A DNA stretch of 29,427 nucleotides, taken from CAYZXL01 sp964482435. GTDB taxonomy: Bacteria > Auribacterota > JABMQX01. A model generated the notes under the pieces. It saw nothing but the letters and a program-made list of their open reading frames with translations. It did not search any database and was not told the origin of the DNA. The DNA is taken from the NCBI GenBank assembly GCA_964482435.1, contig CAYZXL010000060.1, positions 1-29,427 on the forward strand, read 5' to 3'. A program made the translations under genes and the position numbers. This document shows, in pieces, positions 16,275-23,508 of this stretch. How positions within the stretch are numbered: the first letter of the stretch is position 1; each line of letters begins with the position of its first letter.

Positions 16275-19200
16275 GTGAAGCGCATACTTCTCTTGGTGGG
16301 TGTTACGGTTCTCAGCCTGACGTGCCCTATTGCACATTGTGGATTGTACGTCGAGCAGGAGATTTTCAACGGAAAGGACCTGACCGGCTGGGATGGCGAC
16401 CCTCGCCTGTGGTCGGTCGCGGACGGCGCCATTCGCGGGCAGACCACGGAGGAGAACCCGGCTCGCGAGAATACGTTCTGCATCTGGCGCGGGGGGACGC
16501 TGAAGAATTTCGTTCTGAAGATTAAGTTCCGGATTCAAAAGGGCAACTCCGGTATCCAGTACCGCAGCAAGGACCTTGGCAACTGGCACGTCGGCGGCTA
16601 TCAGGCGGAGGTCGAGAACAGCCCGGGGAAAGTCGGGTTCCTTTACGACGAGCGAGGACGCGGCTGGATGGTCAACGTGGGCGACTTCGTGGTCGTGGAC
16701 GAGAAAGTGAATAAGAACGTCGTCGGAAAGGTCGCGGATAGGGACGGGTTGATCAAGGCGGGCTACTACAAGGAGAAGGACTGGAACGAGTACACGATTG
16801 TCGCTCGTGGGAACCACCTGATTCATATCCTGAACGGATACCAGACCATCGAGATGATTGACAACGACCCGAAAGGACGGGCGTTAGAGGGGATCCTCGC
16901 CTTGCAGATACACGTCGGCCCGCCGATGGTTGTGGAGTTCAAGGACATTCGTGTGACGCACCTTCCTGACCAATTCGGGGAGGCGAGGCTTCTGTTCGAT
17001 GGGAAATCCCTCGAAGGCTGGACTCTCTCGAGCGAGGAGCTGAAAGAGACCTGGAAGGTTGGCGATGGAGTGCTTGTGAACACGGGGATGCCAGTCGGGT
17101 ACATTCGCACGAAAGATGATTTTACGAACTTCGTTCTTAGGCTTCAATTCCGGCATCTGGACAAAGGGAACGGCGGCGTCCTTCTGCGGATGGTAGGCGA
17201 GGACAAGGTCTGGCCGAGGTCCATCGAGGCGCAGGGGGAATATGGGTCGGTCGGGGACATCTGGAACATTGACGAGGTCCCGATGAAGACCGATCCCCAG
17301 CGGACGAGCGGGCGCCACACCGGAAAGATGCACGACTCCAATGAGAAGCCCCTCGGCGAGTGGAACCAGTACGAGATCACCCTCGACGGCGGCGACCTGG
17401 AGCTCAAAGTCAACGAGCTTGTCCAGAACACCGCAACGGACTGCTGGGAGACCCCGGGCAAAATCTGCCTCCAGTCGGAAGGGGCGCCGATGGAGTTTCG
17501 GAACATCGTTCGCATTCCGATTCGTCCGGCAGGCGGACTCGCGCAACCCTCGCGGGGTGCATCGGAAGGGATTCCACCGCGGTTCGAGGAGGCGCTGCCG
17601 GAAGACACTCTTCTGTACGTTTCCGTCCCGGATGCGGCGGGGCTGGTGAAGAATTTCAAGGAATCCAACACCTACAAGATTCTTCGGGAGATAGAGCCGT
17701 TCCGCCTGATGAGCGGGATGCCACAGTTCGAAAGAATCAAGGAGGGCTATAAGGCATATATTCACCCTCTGACGCAGATTTTTCATAAGAGAATCGCTCT
17801 GGCCATCATGGATATTCCAACGGGGCGAGGGATGCCGGGATTGATTTTTCTTGCGGACGTTTGCGGCAAGGAGCAAGAGCTGCGAAGGTATCTTGTGGAG
17901 CGAATTCACCCTCTGCTGAAGGCGAAAGGCGCTCTGGAGGCGAAGGCTACGCACAACGGAGTTGAAATCCGGGAGTTCTCTTTCGCGGGGCCGCCGGGGT
18001 TGGCCGTGTGTTATGCGGTTGTGGACGACATTTTCATCGCCGCCGTGGGAAGGCAAAACATCGAAAGCGTCCTTGACTCACCCGGGGGAGACCGCTCTCT
18101 GGCAAGTAACCCGCTCTTTCAGCAGGTTCGGCGGAGGGTCGGCGAAGCCAGCGATTTCCTCGTGTACGCGAACCTCTCCCCTATTTGGCGAGCGGTGATG
18201 TCGGGTCCGGGCCAACCGGAAAAGACGCCACAACCGGTCGAAGGCCTGGCTGGTGCGATGGGAGAGGCCATTAAGGAAGGCATTGCCCGTCAGCTCGACA
18301 GTTTTCTGACTGCCTCCGGTTTGACGGGAGTGAAGGCTGTTGGGTTTGGCCTGGAGACCCGCGGCACCGCGGCCAAAGAGACGCTTTTCCTCGCGACGGG
18401 GCCGGAGCGAAAGGGAATTGTGGCGCTGTTAGTGAGGAAGGCTTCGCCTCAGAGGCAGAGTTTGCCGCAAGCGCTGGGCTACCTGCCCGATGACACGACC
18501 TTCTTTTCGGCGTTCTCCCCGGGCGATTTCGGCGAATTCTGGGATGAGTTGTTAGGTGTGATTGGAGCCTTCGCACGGGCGGCCGGAGAAGAACAAGGCT
18601 GGCAGCAGAAACTTCAAGCGCTGAAGGGATGGGAGGAGAGACACGGATTCAAGATCAAGGAGGAGATTCTGGCTCCTTTTGCGGGGGAAGCATGTATCGC
18701 AGTAAAGGTCCCCGAGGTTCTGGGCGTGCCGCCGGTGTTTCTGCTCCTGGAAGTCCGCGACGGTCAAAAAGCGAAGGCGCTCATGGACAAGCTGGTGGCC
18801 GCTGTTGAGAAAAGCCTTGGCTCCCCCGCCGTGAAGTTCGCGGAGGACTACAAGGGCGTTCGGATCACTTCCATCACTTTGCTTCCGGCGGGGTCTAAGG
18901 GGTGGACGCTTTTTGCTGCTCCTTTCTTCCGCCCGGCGTTCGCGGTGGTTGGGGATTTTCTTGTGGTGGGCATTCATTCAAACATAGTCAGGAAGGTTGT
19001 GGATGTCCATCAGGGCGGAAAATCGCTGAGGGACCGCCCGGACTTCAAGAATCTCGTGGCGAACCTCTCGGAACAGGGCTGCGGGATGTCGTACCTGAAC
19101 GTGCGGGACCTTTACGATTTCCTTTACAGCACCTTCGGTGCTCTGGCGGCAAGGCAAATTGGGCCGGAGATGGTGGCAAAGCTCGGAAGAGTGAGGGAGA

Positions 19201-19748
19201 ATCTGGGTTCGTCGGCGAGCCGGCTTTCGTGTGACGACGAGGGCGTCTTGTACGAGGCGTTCTCCGAATCGGGTCTGGCCGAGCTGGGGCTTTTTGTTCT
19301 GACGCAGGCAGCCTTTTTGCCGAAGTTCATGGCGGCAAAACAACAGGCGCTTCGGGCGAGGTGTCTCAGCAATCTCAGGAACCTGGCCATGGCTTGCATG
19401 ATGTATTCTCTGGACCACGGTGTCTTGCCTGCGAAGCTGTCGGAGCTTTACCCGAATTACGTGGCTTCACTGGAGGTCTTTGCGTGCCCGGCTCACGGAG
19501 ACAAGAAGGTCTCCAAAGAAAAGATAGACGAGGAAAGCGACTACAGGCTGGAGATTCCGGGGGCAAAACTCGGCGAGGTCAAGGAGCAGGCCCGGACCAT
19601 CATGATTTCCGAGAAAGAGCCGAACCATCGGGGTGGGCGCAACGCCGCTTACGTTGACGGGCACGTGGAGTTCGTTCCGGGCGCGAGGATGGACTTAGCG
19701 ACGCCGCTACGGGCAATCCGCAGCCTCGGTATCGGCGTCAGGATGTAG
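16275..19748 (+). CDS. Secreted fusion: two DUF1080, DUF3352-like, H-X9-DG tail
   Basis: 1157 residues from a GTG at 16275, preceded by AAGGAGG; the first residues (MKRILLLVGVTVLSLTCPIAHC) are a signal peptide, while the 42 codons upstream are basic and non-coding in look. Two tandem DUF1080 (3-keto-disaccharide hydrolase, concanavalin-like) domains come first: ~24-233 ('IFNGKDLTGWDGDPRLWSVADGAIRG', 'NSGIQYRS') and ~236-412 ('LLFDGKSLEGW', 'GNGGVLLRM', 'LGEWNQYEITLDGG'). From ~440 to ~1010 is a DUF3352-like region with the 'PEDTLLYVSVPD' start and repeated halves, related to the protein at 238-2457. The C-terminus (~1020-1140) matches the tail of DUF1559 pseudopilins: 'RARCLSNLRNLAMACMMYSLDHG' and H1118-x9-D1128-G ('HRGGRNAAYVDGHVEF'). 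A substrate-binding or degrading envelope protein is likely; the exact role is unknown. Confidence 0.85.
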   Translation: MKRILLLVGVTVLSLTCPIAHCGLYVEQEIFNGKDLTGWDGDPRLWSVADGAIRGQTTEENPARENTFCIWRGGTLKNFVLKIKFRIQKGNSGIQYRSKDLGNWHVGGYQAEVENSPGKVGFLYDERGRGWMVNVGDFVVVDEKVNKNVVGKVADRDGLIKAGYYKEKDWNEYTIVARGNHLIHILNGYQTIEMIDNDPKGRALEGILALQIHVGPPMVVEFKDIRVTHLPDQFGEARLLFDGKSLEGWTLSSEELKETWKVGDGVLVNTGMPVGYIRTKDDFTNFVLRLQFRHLDKGNGGVLLRMVGEDKVWPRSIEAQGEYGSVGDIWNIDEVPMKTDPQRTSGRHTGKMHDSNEKPLGEWNQYEITLDGGDLELKVNELVQNTATDCWETPGKICLQSEGAPMEFRNIVRIPIRPAGGLAQPSRGASEGIPPRFEEALPEDTLLYVSVPDAAGLVKNFKESNTYKILREIEPFRLMSGMPQFERIKEGYKAYIHPLTQIFHKRIALAIMDIPTGRGMPGLIFLADVCGKEQELRRYLVERIHPLLKAKGALEAKATHNGVEIREFSFAGPPGLAVCYAVVDDIFIAAVGRQNIESVLDSPGGDRSLASNPLFQQVRRRVGEASDFLVYANLSPIWRAVMSGPGQPEKTPQPVEGLAGAMGEAIKEGIARQLDSFLTASGLTGVKAVGFGLETRGTAAKETLFLATGPERKGIVALLVRKASPQRQSLPQALGYLPDDTTFFSAFSPGDFGEFWDELLGVIGAFARAAGEEQGWQQKLQALKGWEERHGFKIKEEILAPFAGEACIAVKVPEVLGVPPVFLLLEVRDGQKAKALMDKLVAAVEKSLGSPAVKFAEDYKGVRITSITLLPAGSKGWTLFAAPFFRPAFAVVGDFLVVGIHSNIVRKVVDVHQGGKSLRDRPDFKNLVANLSEQGCGMSYLNVRDLYDFLYSTFGALAARQIGPEMVAKLGRVRENLGSSASRLSCDDEGVLYEAFSESGLAELGLFVLTQAAFLPKFMAAKQQALRARCLSNLRNLAMACMMYSLDHGVLPAKLSELYPNYVASLEVFACPAHGDKKVSKEKIDEESDYRLEIPGAKLGEVKEQARTIMISEKEPNHRGGRNAAYVDGHVEFVPGARMDLATPLRAIRSLGIGVRM

Positions 19749-19872
19749 TCGGATAAGAAGGCGGGGCGGGCGAAAGGCGGCCACACCGGGCCTTGCGTGG
19801 AGTCTGAAGCAGAACGAGTCGGCATGGGGGCTATTGTGGCAGGGATGCACCCGGGCATGCGCCGGAAATCTC

Positions 19873-21012
19873 CTACCGGAAGAAGTCCATGTTGGCTATT
19901 GCGTCGAAATCGTAGGTGGCGGAGGAGGAATCGGTTTTGTATAGCCAGTATCCGAGTCCGGCGACCATCCCGGCGTTGTCCGTGCAAAGCTCTCTCGTCG
20001 GGAAATAAACCGGCACGCCGAGGGTTTCCGCACCGGTTCGGAACAGGTCTCGCAGCCTCTGGTTCGCGGCGACCCCGCCCCCAACCGCGATGCTTCTTGC
20101 CCCGAATTCTGAAGCCGCCCGCAGCGACTTCTCAACGAGGATGTCGAGAGCGGCTTCCTGAAAGCTCGCCGCTACGTCCGCCCGCTCCCTGTCGGACAGT
20201 CTTCGCCACAAGGTGCTGGCATCCGTCTCATTCTGCCCGCCCTGGACGACTTTTTTTGCCGCTGGGTCAGCCGGGGATGGAGACGGCTTTTGAAACCGTG
20301 GTTTCGGGGATTGGCTGCCCGCCGTGTGCGATTTCCGGAAGCCTCGGACGTGATAGAGGACCGCGGTCTTGAGCCCGCTGTAGCTGAAGTTGTAGTTTTT
20401 CTTTTTGCTCATGCCACGAGGGAAGGGAAAGGCGTTGGGGTCTCCCTGGAGGGCGAGCTTTTCAACTTGCGGCCCGCCCATGTAAGGCAGCCCGAGGAGC
20501 GAAGCGACCTTGTCGAAGGATTCTCCAACGGCGTCATCGGTGGTCTCGCCGAGCTTGCGGTACTTTCCCAAGCCCTCCATCATGAAAAGAGAAGTGTGGC
20601 CGCCGGACGCCACGAGGCCGATGGCCGGGAACTCCATTTCCGGGTTTGACATGGCGCAGGCATAGACGTGCGCCTCGACGTGGTTCACCGGCACCAGCGG
20701 CAACCCTCGCCCGAAAGCCAGCCCCTTGGCGAAGTTTACCCCAATCAAGAGCGCCCCGATAAGCCCCGGCCCCTGAACCACGGAGACGAGCTCAATCTGC
20801 TCAAGGGCGACACCGCTTTCCCTGAGCGCCCTTTCGACGATGCGGTCAACGACCTGGATATGCTTCCGGCAAGCCAGTTCAGGGACGACTCCCCCGTATT
20901 CGGCATGGAGGTCAAGCTGAGAGGCGACGACGTTGGAGAGGATTTCTCGACCGTCCTTGACGACGGCGGCGGCTGTTTCGTCGCAGGAGGTTTCTATGCC
21001 GAGGCAGTGCAC
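19873..21012 (-). CDS. tsaD: tRNA N6-adenosine threonylcarbamoyltransferase TsaD
   Basis: 379 residues from a GTG at 21012 with GGAG seven bases upstream. TsaD transfers the threonylcarbamoyl group from TC-AMP to A37 of tRNAs that read ANN codons, acting with TsaB and TsaE, which are not in this window. Seen: N-terminal 'LGIETSCDETAAAVV', 'GGVVPELACRKH', 'QGPGLIGALLIG', the metal-binding H111-x3-H115 ('NHVEAH'), 'ASGGHTSL', 'DDAVGESFDKVA', 'NFSYSGLKTAV', 'GGGVAANQRLR' and C-terminal 'CTDNAGM'. Residues ~226-268 are a Ser/Pro/Lys/Gln-rich insert between 'SYSGLKTAVLYHVR' and 'ADVAASFQEAALD', a place where the usual family has a much shorter linker; this accounts for the extra length (usual ~335-350). 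The nitroreductase gene lies 20 bases upstream, probably in the same transcript. Confidence 0.96.
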   Translation of the reverse strand: MHCLGIETSCDETAAAVVKDGREILSNVVASQLDLHAEYGGVVPELACRKHIQVVDRIVERALRESGVALEQIELVSVVQGPGLIGALLIGVNFAKGLAFGRGLPLVPVNHVEAHVYACAMSNPEMEFPAIGLVASGGHTSLFMMEGLGKYRKLGETTDDAVGESFDKVASLLGLPYMGGPQVEKLALQGDPNAFPFPRGMSKKKNYNFSYSGLKTAVLYHVRGFRKSHTAGSQSPKPRFQKPSPSPADPAAKKVVQGGQNETDASTLWRRLSDRERADVAASFQEAALDILVEKSLRAASEFGARSIAVGGGVAANQRLRDLFRTGAETLGVPVYFPTRELCTDNAGMVAGLGYWLYKTDSSSATYDFDAIANMDFFR

Positions 21013-21032
21013 GCTGTTCTCCGTCGAGGATT

Positions 21033-21557
21033 CTACTTGACGAATTCGAAGATGTCCGCGGCGGGCCTGCGTCCCGGGAATCTCGCGATAGGCTTGCCCG
21101 GTCCAACGAGGACAATGGCGACCGGGCGGCGGTGCCGCGGTACGTCGAGGGCCTTCCGAGCCATCTCTTCGTTGAAGGCGCCGATCCAGCAGCTACCGTA
21201 CCCCAAAGTGGTCGCCGCCAGAAGCAGGTTTTCGACCGCGGCGGCTGTGTCCTGTAGGCAATAGAGAGTTCTCCCTCTTTCGCCATAGACGACAGCCGAG
21301 GATTCTGGCTCAGCACACACGACGAAGACCACGGCCGCCTCCGCAACGAACTCCTGCCCGAAGGCGGCTTGAGCCAGCCCGTTCTTTGCGTCCCGGCTTT
21401 CGACTATGTAGAAGAACCACGGCTGCAAGTTTCCCGCCGATGGCGCCCAGCGAAGGCATTCCATGAGAATTTTCATGTGCTCCTCCGGGACCTCTCCGCC
21501 CGTGAAATCCCGACAGGAGTGCCTCTGAATGATGTTTTGGATGACCTTGTTTTCCAT
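21033..21557 (-). CDS. Nitroreductase family protein
   Basis: 174 residues from the ATG at 21557 ('MENKVIQNIIQRHSCRDF'), with AAGG seven bases upstream; the frame extends to 21704 but the added 49 residues do not look coding. The fold is the small FMN-dependent nitroreductase type: 'RHSCRDFTGGEVPEEHMKILMECLRWAPSAGNLQPWFFYIV' (FMN phosphate and ring contacts), 'QDTAAAVENLLLAATTLGYGSCWIGAF' in the middle, and a short C-terminal 'VLVGPGKPIARFPGRRPAADIFEFV'. Such enzymes act as dimers and reduce nitro compounds, quinones or enones with NAD(P)H, or dehalogenate or modify flavins; the substrate is not predictable here. It is cotranscribed with tsaD. Confidence 0.9.
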   Translation of the reverse strand: MENKVIQNIIQRHSCRDFTGGEVPEEHMKILMECLRWAPSAGNLQPWFFYIVESRDAKNGLAQAAFGQEFVAEAAVVFVVCAEPESSAVVYGERGRTLYCLQDTAAAVENLLLAATTLGYGSCWIGAFNEEMARKALDVPRHRRPVAIVLVGPGKPIARFPGRRPAADIFEFVK

Positions 21558-21627
21558 TTTTGGCCTTGTCCCTGGTTGAGAACGTTTATGTTGACCCGAA
21601 GGGTAAAGTGAATTCCTGTCTGCGGGG

Positions 21628-21656
21628 AGTTTAGCATAGCCGCCACAAAGGCTCAA
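21628..21656 (-). promoter_or_regulatory. Candidate promoter of nitroreductase-tsaD
   Basis: On the minus strand TTGAGC (-35, 4 of 6) and AGTTTA read in reverse as TAAACT (-10, 4 of 6) are separated by 17 bases, about 70 bases upstream of the ATG at 21557. The 21558-21891 gap otherwise holds only the hicA promoter candidate. Confidence 0.4.
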
Positions 21657-21798
21657 AGGGGCGCGAATCTGATTCGGCCGCAAGATTCTCAGAGCGAGCG
21701 CCAAAGAGCGGCTGTGTCTTTGTTCTTCGCCCGAGTCGCCGAGTGAGAGCGAGCCTTCGTTTCACCGCCGGACAACCGACGGGTTTGCTTTCTTTCCT

Positions 21799-21828
21799 TT
21801 GCCAGGGGAGGCGGGCATGTGGTATCCT
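21799..21828 (+). promoter_or_regulatory. Candidate promoter of the HicA-like gene
   Basis: TTGCCA (-35, 4 of 6), an 18-base spacer and TATCCT (-10, 4 of 6) lie about 65 bases upstream of the ATG at 21892. Confidence 0.35.
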
Positions 21829-21891
21829 CGCACTTTGGGGGGTGTCCCCGATGGAGAGGTGAAAAGAATCCGCCGGAAGGGGGGTGCTGAG

Positions 21892-22116
21892 ATGAAGTTG
21901 CCGCGAGTTTCGGGTCGTCAGGTGATGAGGGCGCTGGCCAAAGTGGGCTATCACGAGGTCAGGCGCCACGGAGGCCGGATTTATCTCGAGAAGTCCGGCC
22001 CCGAAGGGACAAAGCACCTGATGGTCCACGACTTCAAACAGCTCGACGCGAACGCACTGATGGACATCATCCACCAGGCGGGCATAACCCGGGACGAATT
22101 TCTCTCGCTTATTTGA
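21892..22116 (+). CDS. hicA: Solo HicA-like protein, catalytic His not conserved
   Basis: 74 residues from the ATG at 21892, with GAAGGGGGG upstream; the frame is open to 21799 but the family N-terminus ('LPRVSGRQVMRALAKVGY') starts here. It matches the HicA mRNA interferase fold (double-stranded-RNA-binding-like): N-terminal 'SGRQVMRAL', central strands, and the C-terminal 'LMDIIHQAGITRDEFLSLI'. Active HicA toxins carry a 'GSH' with the catalytic histidine after the second strand; here the equivalent stretch reads 'VRRHGGRIYLEK', so that His is absent or shifted three residues upstream. No HicB antitoxin frame is visible on either side. It may therefore be a retired toxin or an RNA-binding protein rather than an active toxin. 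Confidence 0.8.
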   Translation: MKLPRVSGRQVMRALAKVGYHEVRRHGGRIYLEKSGPEGTKHLMVHDFKQLDANALMDIIHQAGITRDEFLSLI

Positions 22117-22412
22117 TGTCGTTGTCAGGCGATTCGGCCGCCGCACAAGAACACGGCTTCTTGACGTCCCGGCTGGCGCCGCGCCGATAAAGATGGATTG
22201 CTTTTTGTTTCCCGCCTCCGGCCTTCCATCGGAAAAAGCTGACGCAGTTTTCCTGCCAGCGGCTCGACATGCGATTGTTCCTCAGCACCAGCCCCGCTCA
22301 ATATCTCCTGGCAGCCGGGGGTGAGGCCCTGATGCCCACCGCAGGTAAGGCCCTCAGCTTCCGTCGCACTGGCGTGTGAAACTGAGGCCTTGCGTCGCTG
22401 GAAAAATTTTCA
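22117..22412. other. Intergenic stretch without genes
   Basis: No gene supported. A short direct repeat around TGAGGCCCTG/TAAGGCCCTC/TGAGGCCTTG (about 22322-22393) and an AT-rich tract GGAAAAATTTTC (22400-22411) immediately upstream of the next promoter are the only features; the latter could act as an UP element. Confidence 0.5.
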
Positions 22413-22441
22413 TTGAGAGCGCTGGAGGAACCTGCTATAAG
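22413..22441 (+). promoter_or_regulatory. Strong sigma70-type promoter of the isomerase-DUF6807-permease operon
   Basis: TTGAGA (5 of 6), a 17-base spacer and TATAAG (5 of 6), with an AT-rich GGAAAAATTTTC tract directly upstream. Predicted transcription start is near 22448, giving a leader of about 155 bases before the first ATG. Confidence 0.6.
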
Positions 22442-22447
22442 GTCAGC

Positions 22448-22603
22448 ATATTACATGAGCGGATGTTTCTCGTCGGCGGCGGACAAGCGAAAGGAGATGA
22501 CCCGGTGAGCGAAGCCGGGCGGTCGGCGAAGCAGGCCGACATCGCTGACTCGCCGAGCTGGAGAGACGCGGCATTTCAATTGAGAGGAGGGAAAGAGCGA
22601 ACC
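22448..22603 (+). promoter_or_regulatory. Structured 5' leader RNA
   Basis: Two adjacent perfect stems occur: CCCGG/CCGGG (22501-22519, 9-base loop) and GTCGGC/GCCGAC (22522-22540, 7-base loop), followed by the small CTCGCCGAG palindrome (about 22549-22557). The first stem with its 'CCGGTGAGCGAAGCCGGG' wording faintly recalls the P5-P6 part of cobalamin riboswitches, but no GCCACTG B12 box is present, so I do not call one. A regulatory role is inferred from leader length and structure. Confidence 0.35.
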
Positions 22604-23428
22604 ATGAAAGCGATCTTGATTTTGGCGCATGTGGGAGCAGGCTTATTCTGCGTGGGGCTGGCGTTTTTAGTCCACCAAAGCGCGTTTGCGGCGGAAAACC
22701 CATATCCCGGCTTTAACGTCGGGGCGCAGAGCTATTGTTTCCGAAACTTCGACCTCGATGGTGCTTTGAAGAACACGCAAGAACTCGGTTTGAAGAACAT
22801 CGAGTTTTTCCGAAAACATGCTTCGCATGAGATGACCCCCGAGCAGGTCAAGGAAGTCCAGGCGAAGGTAAAGGCGGCAGGCCTCAATGTCGTCGCATAC
22901 GGAGTGGAGGACTTTGGCGCCAACGAGGAAGCGAACGAGAAGATATTCAAGTTCGCCAAGGAGATGGGGATTGGAATTATCAGCGCCAATCCCGCGAAAG
23001 AGAGCTTTGACTCTCTGGAAAAGCTTGTAAAGAAATACGACATCAAAATCGCGATTCACAACCACGGTCCCGGTTCCCGTTATTCGAGTCTGGAGGACGT
23101 TCTCAACGCGGTCAAGGGACGGGACGAGCGAATTGGCGCTTGCCTGGACAACGGTCATTTTCAGCGGTCCGGGGTGGACGGCGCTGATGCCGTTCGGAAG
23201 CTCGGCAAGCGTGTTCATGCCGTGCACCTCAAGGACCTGGACAAGGATAATCGCGACCAGATTCTTGGCAATGGCGTGGGGAACATTCCGGCTATCATGA
23301 AAGCCTTGAAGGAAGTCGGGTTCAGCGGCCCGCTCAATCTGGAGTACGAAATCGAGGCGGATAATCCGGTTCCCTCGATGAAGAAGTGCCTGGAGTACCT
23401 GTCGAAGGTCTGCAAAGAAATCAAATGA
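22604..23428 (+). CDS. Secreted sugar phosphate isomerase/epimerase-like TIM-barrel protein
   Basis: 274 residues from the ATG at 22604; a GGAGGG lies about 12 bases upstream. Residues 1-29 are a signal peptide ending AFA-AE, so unlike most relatives the protein works outside the cytoplasm. The rest is a xylose-isomerase-like (AP endonuclease family 2) barrel: 'GAQSYCFRNFDLDGALKNTQELGLKNIEFF', then metal-ligand strands 'KIAIHNHGPG', 'IGACLDNGHF', 'VHAVHLKD' and the C-terminal 'LNLEYE', supplying the expected Glu/His/Asp/His/Glu set. Such exported barrels in polysaccharide degraders isomerise or epimerise free or oxidised sugars (for example around 3-keto sugars); the exact reaction is unknown. 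First gene of a three-gene run. Confidence 0.88.
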   Translation: MKAILILAHVGAGLFCVGLAFLVHQSAFAAENPYPGFNVGAQSYCFRNFDLDGALKNTQELGLKNIEFFRKHASHEMTPEQVKEVQAKVKAAGLNVVAYGVEDFGANEEANEKIFKFAKEMGIGIISANPAKESFDSLEKLVKKYDIKIAIHNHGPGSRYSSLEDVLNAVKGRDERIGACLDNGHFQRSGVDGADAVRKLGKRVHAVHLKDLDKDNRDQILGNGVGNIPAIMKALKEVGFSGPLNLEYEIEADNPVPSMKKCLEYLSKVCKEIK

Positions 23429-23451
23429 AATCGCGCGAGTGCGCGCTATTT

Positions 23452-23491
23452 CGCTGAGGGTTTACCTCGGTCAGCGCATGTGTGTGTTTTT
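23452..23491 (+). terminator. Intercistronic hairpin with short T run
   Basis: CGCTGA (23452-23457) pairs with TCAGCG (23471-23476), with an inner GAGG/CCTC alternative, and a T5 run follows at 23487-23491. A second small stem CGCGC/GCGCG sits just upstream at about 23432-23445. The distance between stem and T run is too large for a textbook terminator; partial attenuation between the first and second gene or mRNA stabilisation is possible. Confidence 0.3.
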
Positions 23492-23508
23492 CTATGGAGG
23501 GGAGAAAA

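Noticed and set aside
22490..22545. Cobalamin riboswitch
   Set aside because: The stem CCGGTGAGCGAAGCCGG recalls part of one, but the conserved GCCACTG B12 box and the closing P1 pairing are not found.
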